Shown here: in pieces, positions 15,597 through 22,246 of the stretch
Position numbering within the stretch: position 1 is the first letter of the stretch
How the letters are laid out: each line of letters opens with the position of its first letter
The notes under the pieces: generated by a model
What the model saw: the letters and a program-made list of their open reading frames with translations, nothing else
What the model was told of the DNA's origin: nothing
The model's database searches: none
Program-made: the position numbers and the translations under genes
IMG/VR virus record: IMGVR_UViG_3300050017_000010
Location: 1 to 35,738 of that record
Source of the DNA: a virus
Direction: 5' to 3' (one strand)
Length of the DNA: 35,738 nt

Positions 15597-17094
15597 TGAC
15601 GCTTCCTCCGTTGACAAGTTCTACATTATACACAGCGCTAAAGTCAATCTCAGCCGGCGCGTGGTGTTCTACTATGAATGTACTCGGGTGAGGTAAATTT
15701 TGCAAGAGTTTAAACGCTTTTAACTTCATCGAAGAGTCTAAGCCATCAAGCGCTTCGTCGAAAAACACTTGTCTGAAGGCGAGGCCATGGCGATTGGCGA
15801 CGGATTGCATAACCGCAACTCCAAAGCATAGTTTAAGAAGGCAGCGCTGTCCTTTGCTTAGCTGAGTGTAGGTGCAAAGATTCCCATCTTTATACACCTC
15901 TACTTCTAATTTATCTGCAGAAGTGGCAGAAAATGCAACTTTAATCTCTGCTTCAAAATAGTCAGATAGGCTGCGGTTTGTACTATCTTGTATGCTTCGT
16001 ATGGCATTTTCTATGCTGAGGCTCCTGTGCAGCTCAATTATCTCTTGCATGACTGATATATCTGCCAGTTCTAACTCATACTTTGCCTTAAGGGCTTCCG
16101 CAATCTTTAACTTCGCCGCCATCTTATCAAATTCGGCTCTATTTGTATCTAGTAGTGAGGCATACGGATTATCTGAGGTCATCAGTCGGTCGGCTTGTTC
16201 CTGTAGAGTTGATATGCGTGTCTTTAGCGCCGTATTTCTGGCCTCTTCAAGCTCCAACTTCGACAATTTATCTTTTAAACTTGCCGCAAATACATGGTCA
16301 CTAGGGGCTCCGCAATGTTCGCAAGTCTCTGCTTCAGCAACGATAATAGCTTCCTTATAGATTTCCTTTTCTTCCGTGAAAAAAGCTTCATTTTTTACTT
16401 TAAGCAGGAGGGGAGCTATAGTCTGGCCTATATTAGCTAAGTCAGTGTCCCTGTCTTCTTTAAAACTCACCATTTTGTGTCGGTATAAAGATGCCGCATT
16501 TTCTAATTCTAATATTCCGCCTTTAAGCATGCTCTCGGTATTTTCACATTTGCCGAGGCTAGTTTTGACCTCTGACCGATCTATAGATAATGCCATTTGC
16601 AATTTTCTCGCTAACGACAGATCTACTATTTTCTCTATAACAGCCCTTCGGTTCTTTGCTGAAGTGGCAAAAAATTGAGCAGTTTGACTGAACTCGTGAA
16701 AGTATGCGCCGGCTAGGTATGTCTCTAAATCCACGCCCAGGATTGCATCTATTTGCTTCTGAGTATCGCTAAGATCTTTGCCTCTAGTGTTTACTCTATC
16801 TCCGTTGCCATAGTAGTAGAATAAGTCATTGGGCGCCCGAGTGCGGGTAATGATAAGTCCGGTATCAAAAGTGGCACTCCCGAAGGTCGTGCTATCAATA
16901 CCCCAGGTCCTTATCTCGTCAACGGAACCATTCTTAGCCGTTCTTCCGAATAGCACCCACGGAATAGCGTCGCATAGAGTGCTTTTGCCACTTCCAGTGG
17001 GGCCGCTAATAAGATTAAGCCCCGAGGAGTCAAAATCGAACTTGATGTTTTTATAACTCGCGAAGTTTTCCAACTCAATACTCACGATTTTCAT
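15583..17094 (-). CDS. Compact SbcC/Rad50-like recombination ATPase
   Basis: A 503-aa ABC-type ATPase, the size of T4 gp46 and half that of bacterial SbcC. Walker A GPTGSGKST (31-39), a zinc-hook-like CEHC (258-261) in the middle of the coiled coil, signature LSKGQ (412-416) and Walker B VFFDEALDGLD (443-453) are all present in order. With the SbcD-like protein encoded just upstream it would form a nuclease complex that trims double-strand ends and hairpins for recombination-dependent replication. ATG at 17094 overlaps the SbcD stop (ATGA). Confidence 0.92.
   Translation of the reverse strand: MKIVSIELENFASYKNIKFDFDSSGLNLISGPTGSGKSTLCDAIPWVLFGRTAKNGSVDEIRTWGIDSTTFGSATFDTGLIITRTRAPNDLFYYYGNGDRVNTRGKDLSDTQKQIDAILGVDLETYLAGAYFHEFSQTAQFFATSAKNRRAVIEKIVDLSLARKLQMALSIDRSEVKTSLGKCENTESMLKGGILELENAASLYRHKMVSFKEDRDTDLANIGQTIAPLLLKVKNEAFFTEEKEIYKEAIIVAEAETCEHCGAPSDHVFAASLKDKLSKLELEEARNTALKTRISTLQEQADRLMTSDNPYASLLDTNRAEFDKMAAKLKIAEALKAKYELELADISVMQEIIELHRSLSIENAIRSIQDSTNRSLSDYFEAEIKVAFSATSADKLEVEVYKDGNLCTYTQLSKGQRCLLKLCFGVAVMQSVANRHGLAFRQVFFDEALDGLDSSMKLKAFKLLQNLPHPSTFIVEHHAPAEIDFSAVYNVELVNGGSVIEKS
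15605..15609 (-). promoter_or_regulatory. SD deciding the TTG start of the HNH gene
   Basis: GGAGG on the minus strand, 8 nt before TTG at 15596 and within the last codons of the SbcC-like gene. The longer candidate TTG at 15617 lies upstream of this SD and has none of its own. Confidence 0.65.
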
Positions 17095-18122
17095 ACTTTA
17101 GACTTCCATAAATCCTTAAGCCGCACTTTTTGCTGCTCGGATATATTGGCGGATTCGATTAAGTTATCCAAAGTACTGCCGGAATCGCTCGCAGGTTTGT
17201 ACACATTTGTGTGTACACTTGGTGTAATAAAGTCAATGCGCACCTCGGCGGCATTTATACCCATAGCAGCGATAATTTGGTCCCTAGTCAGAGTAGCGAA
17301 AGCCTCAGATGTGCCGGTAATCTTTAGCCACAATAGGTCCTCTGGATTGTAGACTAGAATGGTTTGAGGACCTATGTCTTTAGTCGTTAAGTTGAATACT
17401 ACATGTTTGCGCAGATTAGTGGGTATAAACTTTGTACTACCATCCTCGTACAAGACCTGGAAACCTTTAGGTGGGTCTCCGGCTTCTCCGTAGTTGAGGG
17501 TGTATGGATTACCGATGTAACTGAACATACCGACGCCGCCTCTTTGTGGCCTTCCAGTTTTAATATCTTGTCTCTGGTGATAATGCCCTGAAATGACTCG
17601 GAAGTCTTTAACATCTTCAAAGGTAATGGCACTTTTATCTTGTATGTATTCACCCGAGTTGGTGCCTTTCAGTCCTTGATGCATTATGAGGGTAGAGCCT
17701 TTTGTCGCAGCGCTTAGGTACGATCTGAGCACTATTGGATCATGCTCGTATGGAATAAGATGCACTCCTGTGAGAGGAGAATTATTGGACACAGTGGGGG
17801 CATCCACCATAATTAGATCAGGCAATCCTCCGAGAAATCCGAGGAAGTAGCAGGCGGATTCTTTGCTCTTTTCGTTTAGCGAATCGTGATTACCGCGCAT
17901 AATGTAGGCACGCCCCGTAAAGCGACTAAATGTATCTATCATTCTATTGACGCACTCGGCCCTTAGATTAGCTTTTGTGTCATGCAGATCCCCCGCTACT
18001 ATGAGGGGGACATTTAAATTCTCGGCCTCATGAATGGCCATATTCATTGCTTTATCAGCTACTTCCAATGTACGCATGCTATAATGTACGTCAGAGATTA
18101 AAACTGCGCGCGGCTTACTCAT
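17091..18122 (-). CDS. SbcD/Mre11-like nuclease subunit
   Basis: A 343-aa metallophosphoesterase-type nuclease equivalent to SbcD/Mre11/T4 gp47. Motifs: LISDVHYS (D11, H13), AGDLHD (43-48), MRGNHDS (75-81), LIMHQG and ISGHYHQRQ. A C-terminal capping region follows, ending in a helical segment that may bind the SbcC-like partner. The longest frame starts at a TTG that is part of the SD itself; ATG at 18122 has TTGGAGGA directly upstream and is chosen. Coupling to the SbcC-like gene by ATGA supports a complex. Confidence 0.92.
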   Translation of the reverse strand: MSKPRAVLISDVHYSMRTLEVADKAMNMAIHEAENLNVPLIVAGDLHDTKANLRAECVNRMIDTFSRFTGRAYIMRGNHDSLNEKSKESACYFLGFLGGLPDLIMVDAPTVSNNSPLTGVHLIPYEHDPIVLRSYLSAATKGSTLIMHQGLKGTNSGEYIQDKSAITFEDVKDFRVISGHYHQRQDIKTGRPQRGGVGMFSYIGNPYTLNYGEAGDPPKGFQVLYEDGSTKFIPTNLRKHVVFNLTTKDIGPQTILVYNPEDLLWLKITGTSEAFATLTRDQIIAAMGINAAEVRIDFITPSVHTNVYKPASDSGSTLDNLIESANISEQQKVRLKDLWKSKV

Positions 18123-18148
18123 CAATTCCTCCAAAATGGTAGTCTAAT

Positions 18149-18319
18149 TTAGCTACCAATCCATTTCTTAATCTTACAATAAAGGCAAATATATTTTGGA
18201 GCCTCATAGCTATTGGTATAGCCGCAACTATAGTCAGAATGATATGGTGACAATTCCTTTACTAACCATGCTAAAATTAGTAAACAAGTCACTCCTCCAA
18301 TTACAGTCAAACAAATCAT
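18149..18319 (-). CDS. 56-aa membrane microprotein with cysteine pairs
   Basis: A short gene between the RecA-like and SbcD-like genes. The peptide begins MICLTVIGGVTCLLILAWLV, a clear transmembrane segment, followed by a hydrophilic tail with Cys at positions 32, 45 and 48 (YICLYCKIKK), possibly a metal site or disulphide. Its ATG overlaps the RecA-like stop (ATGA), and GGAGG lies 4 nt upstream, so translation is well supported. It accounts for the otherwise empty 190-nt gap. Function unknown; a membrane role in lysis or exclusion is only a guess. Confidence 0.75.
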   Translation of the reverse strand: MICLTVIGGVTCLLILAWLVKELSPYHSDYSCGYTNSYEAPKYICLYCKIKKWIGS

Positions 18320-19185
18320 ACATCCTCCAAAAAAGAACCGCCACTGGGAGATTCCGCCAGACTAATACCCGCCGATGTTATGTCCAGAATGAAAGACTTA
18401 GGGCCGGGACTAGATCTATCAATGTGATTTTTGAATAAAGTCCAGTGCACCTTTGCGCCTACCCGCACCTTCTCTCCTTTTACGGTTTTCTCTAACCATG
18501 CCTTGCGTGTAGTTTGATAGGTCAGACTACTAAAGAAATTAACTGCCTTCCCTCCGGCGTTAGTCTTGCCAGGCGAACCAATGTTCGAGTAGGTATAATT
18601 TATAATAAGAAGAGCAATGTCATACATAGTGCGCTTAGCTATTAACTTATTAAGTCCTTCGCGGTTGGTCTTGCCTTTACCACCAGGCTTCTGACCGCTT
18701 GTGGCAAGATCTCGCTCAGCATCGTGCTTAGATATTACATTGCCTATGGAGTCTAGCACTATGAGCATTTTGTCATTAGGGTGACTTTTCACCCGGTCAT
18801 CGATAAAGGCGCATACTGCGTCATAAATCTCTTCGGCCACAGATTCTTGCATCATGTACAGTTTACCGGGATCGACGCCCCAGTCAACGAAGTCCTTCTT
18901 AGTGGTCTTGCCTTCAGTCTCTACGTATAGTACTGTGACACCTTGCTCTTGGGCCGCTTTTATAGCCGCAATTGAGCACGACGTCTTCCCGCTATCGCTA
19001 TCGCCTGCAATCATTACTATCTTGCGAAAGGGCAGACCCTTGGTGTTAGTGCCTTTCTGCCACCACTGTGGCATAATCACATATTCAAGATCTGCCGCAT
19101 CTTGCAAGTCGCTGCCGAGGATGATCTTAGGGCGGTAGAGCTTACTCACTTCAGCAGCAGTATCTTTAGCTTTAGACTTTGCCAT
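18316..19185 (-). CDS. RecA/UvsX-like recombinase ATPase
   Basis: A 289-aa RecA-fold protein. Walker A is GDSDSGKTS (61-69), the strand with the catalytic acid is LYVETEG (E89/E91), and Walker B is MLIVLDSIGNV (140-150), followed by a Lys/Gly-rich loop (SGQKPGGKGKTNREG) and LLIINYTYSN, resembling the Q-containing L2 sensor region. It is shorter than RecA (about 350 aa) and lacks its C-terminal domain. It is encoded with SbcCD-like, HNH and exonuclease genes, which supports strand exchange in phage recombination and repair. TAATG overlap with the upstream gene. Confidence 0.88.
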   Translation of the reverse strand: MAKSKAKDTAAEVSKLYRPKIILGSDLQDAADLEYVIMPQWWQKGTNTKGLPFRKIVMIAGDSDSGKTSCSIAAIKAAQEQGVTVLYVETEGKTTKKDFVDWGVDPGKLYMMQESVAEEIYDAVCAFIDDRVKSHPNDKMLIVLDSIGNVISKHDAERDLATSGQKPGGKGKTNREGLNKLIAKRTMYDIALLIINYTYSNIGSPGKTNAGGKAVNFFSSLTYQTTRKAWLEKTVKGEKVRVGAKVHWTLFKNHIDRSSPGPKSFILDITSAGISLAESPSGGSFLEDV

Positions 19186-19580
19186 TAGAAAGAACTCTCT
19201 TTCATTAAGGTGCGAAATACCACCTGGGAATTGTGCACTGCATCTAATAGGCGCTCCGCTTCCGCTAGTGCCGCCTCCGCTCCATCATATCCCTTTTGCG
19301 CGTCACTAACTAGTGAGTCGGAGTCTACCATGGCCGCAATCTGCGCTTCAGTGGGCTTTTTCTCCGAGTTTTTAATGATATCCAAATAAACTGCCGCTCT
19401 GATTTGCTTCACACCGTGCCTGCGCATTCGAGCGTCTAAATCTAGTGGTGTAATCATTGTCACCAGTTTAAACTCGGCATCTGCCAATTCGTGCGTGATT
19501 TCTTCCGACTGCGACACTGTAGTACCATTCTCGTACACTTCGGAGACTCGTTTTTGCAGTTGTTCAATTAGGTCTTTCAT
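19185..19580 (-). CDS. Hypothetical helical protein upstream of recA-like gene
   Basis: A 131-aa protein, mostly helical, with a conserved-looking centre (DLDARMRRHGVKQIRAAVYLDIIKN) and a C-terminal coiled-coil-like region (KGYDGAEAALAEAERLLDAVHNSQVVFRTLM). The ATG at 19586 lies directly against AGAAGG, so the second ATG two codons later, at 19580, gives better SD spacing (6 nt). The stop overlaps the recombinase start by 1 nt. The tight coupling suggests a recombination accessory protein such as a mediator, but I do not recognise the family. Confidence 0.7.
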   Translation of the reverse strand: MKDLIEQLQKRVSEVYENGTTVSQSEEITHELADAEFKLVTMITPLDLDARMRRHGVKQIRAAVYLDIIKNSEKKPTEAQIAAMVDSDSLVSDAQKGYDGAEAALAEAERLLDAVHNSQVVFRTLMKESSF

Positions 19581-19779
19581 TCTCATCCTTCTCTTCCTCT
19601 TTAACAGGTGTTTCGTTCAGCAATAAAGGGAATGTACGGCCCCATACAAACCCTAGTGCTGCCCCCATAATGAGGCAAGGCATAATAGGAAGTCCTTCTG
19701 ATTGTAGGAACACTTGCATGGCGTACGATGTAAGCATCAACACGGTCATATTTATGATGTTTACAGTTGAGTTTTTCAT
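19564..19779 (-). CDS. Small two-helix membrane protein, holin candidate
   Basis: A 71-aa protein with two predicted transmembrane segments (about residues 9-26 and 32-52, the second containing GAALGFVWG), a short turn between, and a charged acidic C-terminal tail (KEEEKDENERPN). Size, topology and tail fit a class II holin. SD AGGAGG lies 4-5 nt before ATG 19779 and overlaps the preceding stop. It is adjacent to a membrane-anchored gene that could be a spanin, but distant from the transglycosylase. Holin is a topology-based guess. Confidence 0.65.
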   Translation of the reverse strand: MKNSTVNIINMTVLMLTSYAMQVFLQSEGLPIMPCLIMGAALGFVWGRTFPLLLNETPVKEEEKDENERPN

Positions 19780-19787
19780 ACTTCCTC

Positions 19788-20237
19788 CTAGAAGTTAATA
19801 CCTATGCTAATACCTAATGTTCCGTTTGTCAAGCCAAACCCGCCCACAGTAATAGGCCCTAGCACCTGTTTTGACACACTCACGCCGTAGTATGGCGTCC
19901 AGTTGTCGATGGCCGCGAGAGCCGATACATTAACTGTATTAGTCTTAGGCGGGATGACATCAGTAGTCACTTTGCTAGTGTCTGTAATTACGTCGGTATT
20001 ATGCGCAACAGTATCAACAGTAGTTGTGGTGTCTGTCTCTTTAGCTCCATCGGGCTGTTGGATGACTTTTGTCGTAGTTACGCTGTGGGTATCCTTGTTA
20101 CTGGCTTCTTTTGTAACATCTTGCACTGAGGATACTGTTTTTACTTCGGGTTTTTGAGTGGCGGAGTAACGTCCAGCGACGAAAGCACCTAGTAGCATTG
20201 CTATTGCAAGCCCGAATCTAAGTTTCTCTTGTATCAT
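19788..20237 (-). CDS. N-terminally anchored periplasmic protein, possible spanin-like
   Basis: A 149-aa protein with a single N-terminal membrane segment (about 8-22, LAIAMLLGAFVAGRY) and a Thr/Val/Asp-rich exported stretch (KETDTTTTVDTVAHNTDVIT). It ends in a short glycine-rich beta region (ITVGGFGLTNGTLGISIG). Position next to the holin candidate suggests an envelope role such as an inner-membrane spanin; spanins are usually helical, and this one is Thr-rich, so the match is weak. ATG overlaps the upstream stop (ATGA). Confidence 0.65.
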   Translation of the reverse strand: MIQEKLRFGLAIAMLLGAFVAGRYSATQKPEVKTVSSVQDVTKEASNKDTHSVTTTKVIQQPDGAKETDTTTTVDTVAHNTDVITDTSKVTTDVIPPKTNTVNVSALAAIDNWTPYYGVSVSKQVLGPITVGGFGLTNGTLGISIGINF

Positions 20238-20587
20238 AATGGCCCCATATCTTCCCAGTCTTCACGACGAAATTTAGTGCTATCTTCGAACATTACTTTA
20301 TCTGGATGATCAGCAAGAATTTCATTTTCACCCACTTCTGCGATAAAGACTATAGTCCCTATTCCTAGGAATGACGTGCAAACTGCTTCGGCTGATCGAC
20401 CAGTCTTTTTGTGAATCCACAAACGAACATTAGGATTAGATCTTGGCATTTTCATCTCCCAGTAGTACTCGCACGTCTGAGGATCGGGTGAGAAATAAGA
20501 TTGATATTTGCTAGCTTTAGCTCTATATCGATAGCAGGCTTCTCTTTTATCGCAACCTACACCCATGCACATTGATATGTCTGGCAT
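20234..20587 (-). CDS. Cys-rich small protein, putative zinc-binding
   Basis: A 117-aa protein. The N-terminal 45 residues hold a cysteine cluster (CMGVGCDKREACYRY then TCEYYW) that looks like a zinc knuckle seen in several phage hypothetical proteins. The rest is a small domain with NVRLWIHKKTGRSAE and IGTIVFIAEVGE strands, ending acidic. No catalytic motif is visible. It is linked to the ClpP-like gene by a TAATG overlap and to the next gene by ATGA. Function unknown. Confidence 0.75.
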   Translation of the reverse strand: MPDISMCMGVGCDKREACYRYRAKASKYQSYFSPDPQTCEYYWEMKMPRSNPNVRLWIHKKTGRSAEAVCTSFLGIGTIVFIAEVGENEILADHPDKVMFEDSTKFRREDWEDMGPL

Positions 20588-21078
20588 TATATCACCTTAT
20601 CTATAAGGCCTAGAGTTAGGCACTGCCGAGCATTAAAGTAGGTTGTTTTTTTGTGCATATCACTCCACAGGGCGGCTGTGGTGTTAGTACAGTCCGCAAG
20701 CAAATCACACCATTGTTCTTCGAGCCTGCGCATATGACTGGCTTCCCGCTCAAGTTCAACGACATTACCTTTAATCTTACCTGCATCTTCGTGCACCATC
20801 ACCCAGGCCTCTTTCGCCATACTGCGCTCATGTCCATAGGCTAATATAATGACAGCAGCGCTAGCCACTTCGCCGAAGGCTGTTATACGTACTCGCAACC
20901 CACATGTGCGGATCTTAGAGGCGATAGCAAGGGCAGAAATGGCACTTCCGCCGAAGGAGTTGATCTCGATATCTATAAGCTTCGCTTTAGGGTATTCTTT
21001 TTGAAACTCGCGGAGTTGATCTGAGAACGCCTTATAGGCATCGTCATTAATCTCGCCTACGATTTGTATGTCACTCAT
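20587..21078 (-). CDS. Cytoplasmic ClpP-like serine protease
   Basis: A 163-aa ClpP/crotonase-fold protein. The substrate-binding loop is INSFGGSAISALAI (39-52), the nucleophile is S73 in EVASAAVIILAYG, and H96 is in WVMVHEDAG. The site of the ClpP catalytic Asp aligns roughly with T145 (KKTTYFNARQ before LGLID), so the third residue is not canonical. There is no signal peptide. It is near the start of the leftward operon, far from capsid genes, so a prohead protease role is not indicated. Start ATG 21078 has GGAGGGG upstream; the longer TTG frame overlaps that SD. Confidence 0.85.
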   Translation of the reverse strand: MSDIQIVGEINDDAYKAFSDQLREFQKEYPKAKLIDIEINSFGGSAISALAIASKIRTCGLRVRITAFGEVASAAVIILAYGHERSMAKEAWVMVHEDAGKIKGNVVELEREASHMRRLEEQWCDLLADCTNTTAALWSDMHKKTTYFNARQCLTLGLIDKVI

Positions 21079-21105
21079 GCAATACCCCTCCAAAAAAGAC
21101 GGCCA

Positions 21106-21279
21106 TTATAATTCAACTCGAACGGTAGATGCTGCATGTTCAAGAACATCAACAACCCTTTTTACCTCTGGATCGAGAGTTTCATAATCTCTGTCCAGAT
21201 CTTCGTAAATAACTTGGATCGTTTCATCCAGCATAAACAAAAGCTTATCTCGTAATTTACCTTTTTCTTTATCGTTCAT
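21106..21279 (-). CDS. Small helical protein, first gene of leftward operon
   Basis: A 57-aa acidic helical protein (NDKEKGKLRDKLLFMLDETI then EDLDRDYETLDPEVKRVVDVLEHAAS). It is the first leftward gene after the regulatory region. The SD is unusually purine-rich (TAGGAGGGGGAC) and supports ATG 21279 over the GTG at 21300. First-in-operon phage proteins of this size are often host-takeover factors, but nothing in the sequence shows a target. Confidence 0.7.
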   Translation of the reverse strand: MNDKEKGKLRDKLLFMLDETIQVIYEDLDRDYETLDPEVKRVVDVLEHAASTVRVEL

Positions 21280-21300
21280 GTGTCCCCCTCCTATATACAC

Positions 21301-21317
21301 CCTATCACGGGGATAGG
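21301..21317. promoter_or_regulatory. Inverted repeat at the leftward operon leader
   Basis: CCTATC-acggg-GATAGG, a perfect 6-bp inverted repeat just before the SD of the first leftward gene. It could be an operator half-site pair or an mRNA hairpin next to the SD. Confidence 0.4.
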
Positions 21318-21333
21318 TGACGGGTCAAGTACT

Positions 21334-21392
21334 AAAAAAGAAGGCCCCTACACATCGGCAAGCTAGGAGGAGGAGGGCTTAGTGTAGGGGCC
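21334..21392 (-). terminator. Intrinsic terminator or attenuator in leader of leftward operon
   Basis: Arms 21343-21353 and 21382-21392 are a perfect 11-bp inverted repeat (ggcccctacac and gtgtaggggcc). On the minus strand the hairpin is followed by TTCTTTTTT. It lies between the leftward promoters and the first leftward gene, so it would act as an attenuator unless antiterminated. Its 28-nt loop reads CCCTCCTCCTCC on this strand and AGGAGGAGGAGG on the other. An inner AAGC/GCTT pair extends the stem. Confidence 0.65.
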
Positions 21393-21416
21393 GGAGGCAG
21401 GAGGAGAACTTTACAT

Positions 21417-21445
21417 AGTATTACACGTAAAATATCAAAATGCAA
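21417..21445 (-). promoter_or_regulatory. Leftward sigma70-like promoter, proximal
   Basis: The minus strand reads TTGCAT, 17 nt ending TGT, then AATACT. Spacer length and extended -10 match the promoter at 7939-7967. Transcription would start about 20 nt before the attenuator-like hairpin. Confidence 0.5.
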
Positions 21446-21448
21446 GAC

Positions 21449-21541
21449 TTATTTACTAAAAACGACACAAATACATAGAGCGACTATGTGAAAAGCGCAT
21501 AATACCAAAAACACTGAATTTGCCAAAATTTGCGTATGCAT
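21449..21541 (-). CDS. Possible 30-aa membrane peptide in the leader region
   Basis: ATG at 21541 opens a 30-codon frame ending TAA at 21449. The peptide is almost entirely one hydrophobic segment (about residues 9-28, VFLVLCAFHIVALCICVVFS) with a Lys at the end. AAGGG lies about 9 nt upstream. Downstream of the leftward consensus promoter it would be the first translated frame. It is short and in an AT-rich region, so chance is possible. Confidence 0.35.
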   Translation of the reverse strand: MHTQILANSVFLVLCAFHIVALCICVVFSK

Positions 21542-21622
21542 GGTCGTTATCCCTTATAGTTTGTATCTATATTTACCCACATATTGGGGGTATAAGTACA
21601 GTATAATACATACTTTAACCTT

Positions 21623-21642
21623 AAGTATACTATAATATGTCT
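21623..21642. repeat. 20-nt direct repeat, copy 1
   Basis: aagtatactataatatgtct, identical to 21657-21676 with a period of 34 nt. It contains the palindrome AGTATACT and a TATAAT hexamer. A degenerate third copy starts near 21594. Confidence 0.75.
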
Positions 21643-21670
21643 TGGTATAAGGTCATAAGTATACTATAAT
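21642..21670 (+). promoter_or_regulatory. Rightward sigma70-like promoter
   Basis: TTGGTA, 17 nt, TATAAT. The -10 lies in the second 20-nt repeat. It faces the leftward promoter at 21755-21783, so the two transcripts would overlap in their first tens of nucleotides. Confidence 0.5.
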
Positions 21671-21676
21671 ATGTCT
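21657..21676. repeat. 20-nt direct repeat, copy 2
   Basis: Exact second copy of the 21623-21642 repeat. Its TATAAT forms the -10 of the rightward promoter candidate, so the repeats may be operators or promoter units. Confidence 0.75.
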
Positions 21677-21754
21677 ATAGGCTTAAGGTCTTTGGCACAT
21701 TCCCTGCTTGATTTAAAAAACATGAAAAAAAGGCTAAACGTTAAGTACTCTTCT

Positions 21755-21783
21755 ATTATACCTAAGGGCTGGAAACGTGTCAA
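21755..21783 (-). promoter_or_regulatory. Leftward promoter with perfect sigma70 consensus
   Basis: The minus strand has TTGACA, 17 nt, TATAAT: exact consensus hexamers and ideal spacing. It would be recognised by unmodified host RNA polymerase and is the best candidate for the main early leftward promoter. Initiation is expected near 21748, giving a leader of about 470 nt before the first gene. Confidence 0.8.
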
Positions 21784-21876
21784 GCACTATTTACTTATAT
21801 TATAGTTATAGTAGGCATAAGAATAATCTATTGGTAATTAGGCTTAAGGCAGTGCAGTATGGCTACAGGAGGTCTT

Positions 21877-22122
21877 ATGACAAAAACACTAACGCAGATG
21901 ATCGCAGCGGAGCGACAAAACTTTCACTTCACACCTAGCGATAGCCGATTAGAGGTTTACGATCACATTTTGGCTCGAAAACTTAACAAATACTTCAAAC
22001 GGTTCGAGGATGGGCAGTACATGTTCCAGCCACGCGAAGAGTGCTTTTTTAGAGTCCAACAAAATCAAGTAGTTACAGTCGAGCTTATGTTGAAACGTCA
22101 CTTATCTTGGAAGGGTCGCTAG
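21877..22122 (+). CDS. Hypothetical early protein, first rightward gene
   Basis: An 81-aa protein starting MTKTLTQMIAAERQNFHF. It is basic and contains aromatic residues (HILARKLNKYFKRFEDGQYMF); no known motif is visible. The longest frame begins at ATG 21859, but AGGAGG lies 4-5 nt before ATG 21877 and decides the start. First rightward gene after the promoter region, followed by the envelope cassette. Function unknown. Confidence 0.7.
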   Translation: MTKTLTQMIAAERQNFHFTPSDSRLEVYDHILARKLNKYFKRFEDGQYMFQPREECFFRVQQNQVVTVELMLKRHLSWKGR

Positions 22123-22133
22123 GGTAGTATGCC

Positions 22134-22238
22134 ATGGCTAAAGCGCGCAAAGATTTAATGGCCAGTTCGATTGTAGTGGTTTTGATATATGCACTTGCTT
22201 TTTTGTTATATCTAGGTTATTATAGTCTTAAGCAATAG
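22134..22238 (+). CDS. 34-aa single-pass membrane microprotein
   Basis: A short gene between the first rightward gene and the lipoprotein gene. The peptide has a basic start (MAKARKD) and a transmembrane segment at about residues 11-30 (SSIVVVLIYALAFLLYLGYY). AGGG lies about 10 nt upstream of ATG 22134, and the TAG stop sits in the AATAGGAGG SD of the lipoprotein gene, a spacing typical of real neighbours. Opens the envelope cassette; function unknown. Confidence 0.6.
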   Translation: MAKARKDLMASSIVVVLIYALAFLLYLGYYSLKQ

Positions 22239-22246
22239 GAGGTTTT

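Larger units (their letters stand above)
21301..21876. other. Divergent regulatory region between the two gene blocks
   Basis: About 575 nt without an obvious large gene. It holds leftward promoter candidates (21755-21783, 21417-21445), a rightward one (21642-21670), two exact 20-nt repeats (21623-21642, 21657-21676), a terminator-like hairpin (21334-21392), a purine-rich SD-like tract (about 21364-21407), and one possible 30-codon leftward membrane peptide (21449-21541). The sequence is AT-rich compared with its surroundings. Confidence 0.7.

Noticed and set aside
15583-15617. Longer TTG start for the HNH gene
   Set aside because: The SD GGAGG lies downstream of that codon and upstream of TTG 15596, which is preferred.
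20340-20362. A partial match to the late motif (ATAGGGACTATAG on the minus strand)
   Set aside because: It lies inside a coding gene, lacks the ATTGGACAT half, and is part of a local palindrome.
21722-21805. 27-codon plus-strand frame starting MKKRLNVKYSS
   Set aside because: No SD, and it overlaps the consensus leftward promoter; more likely chance.
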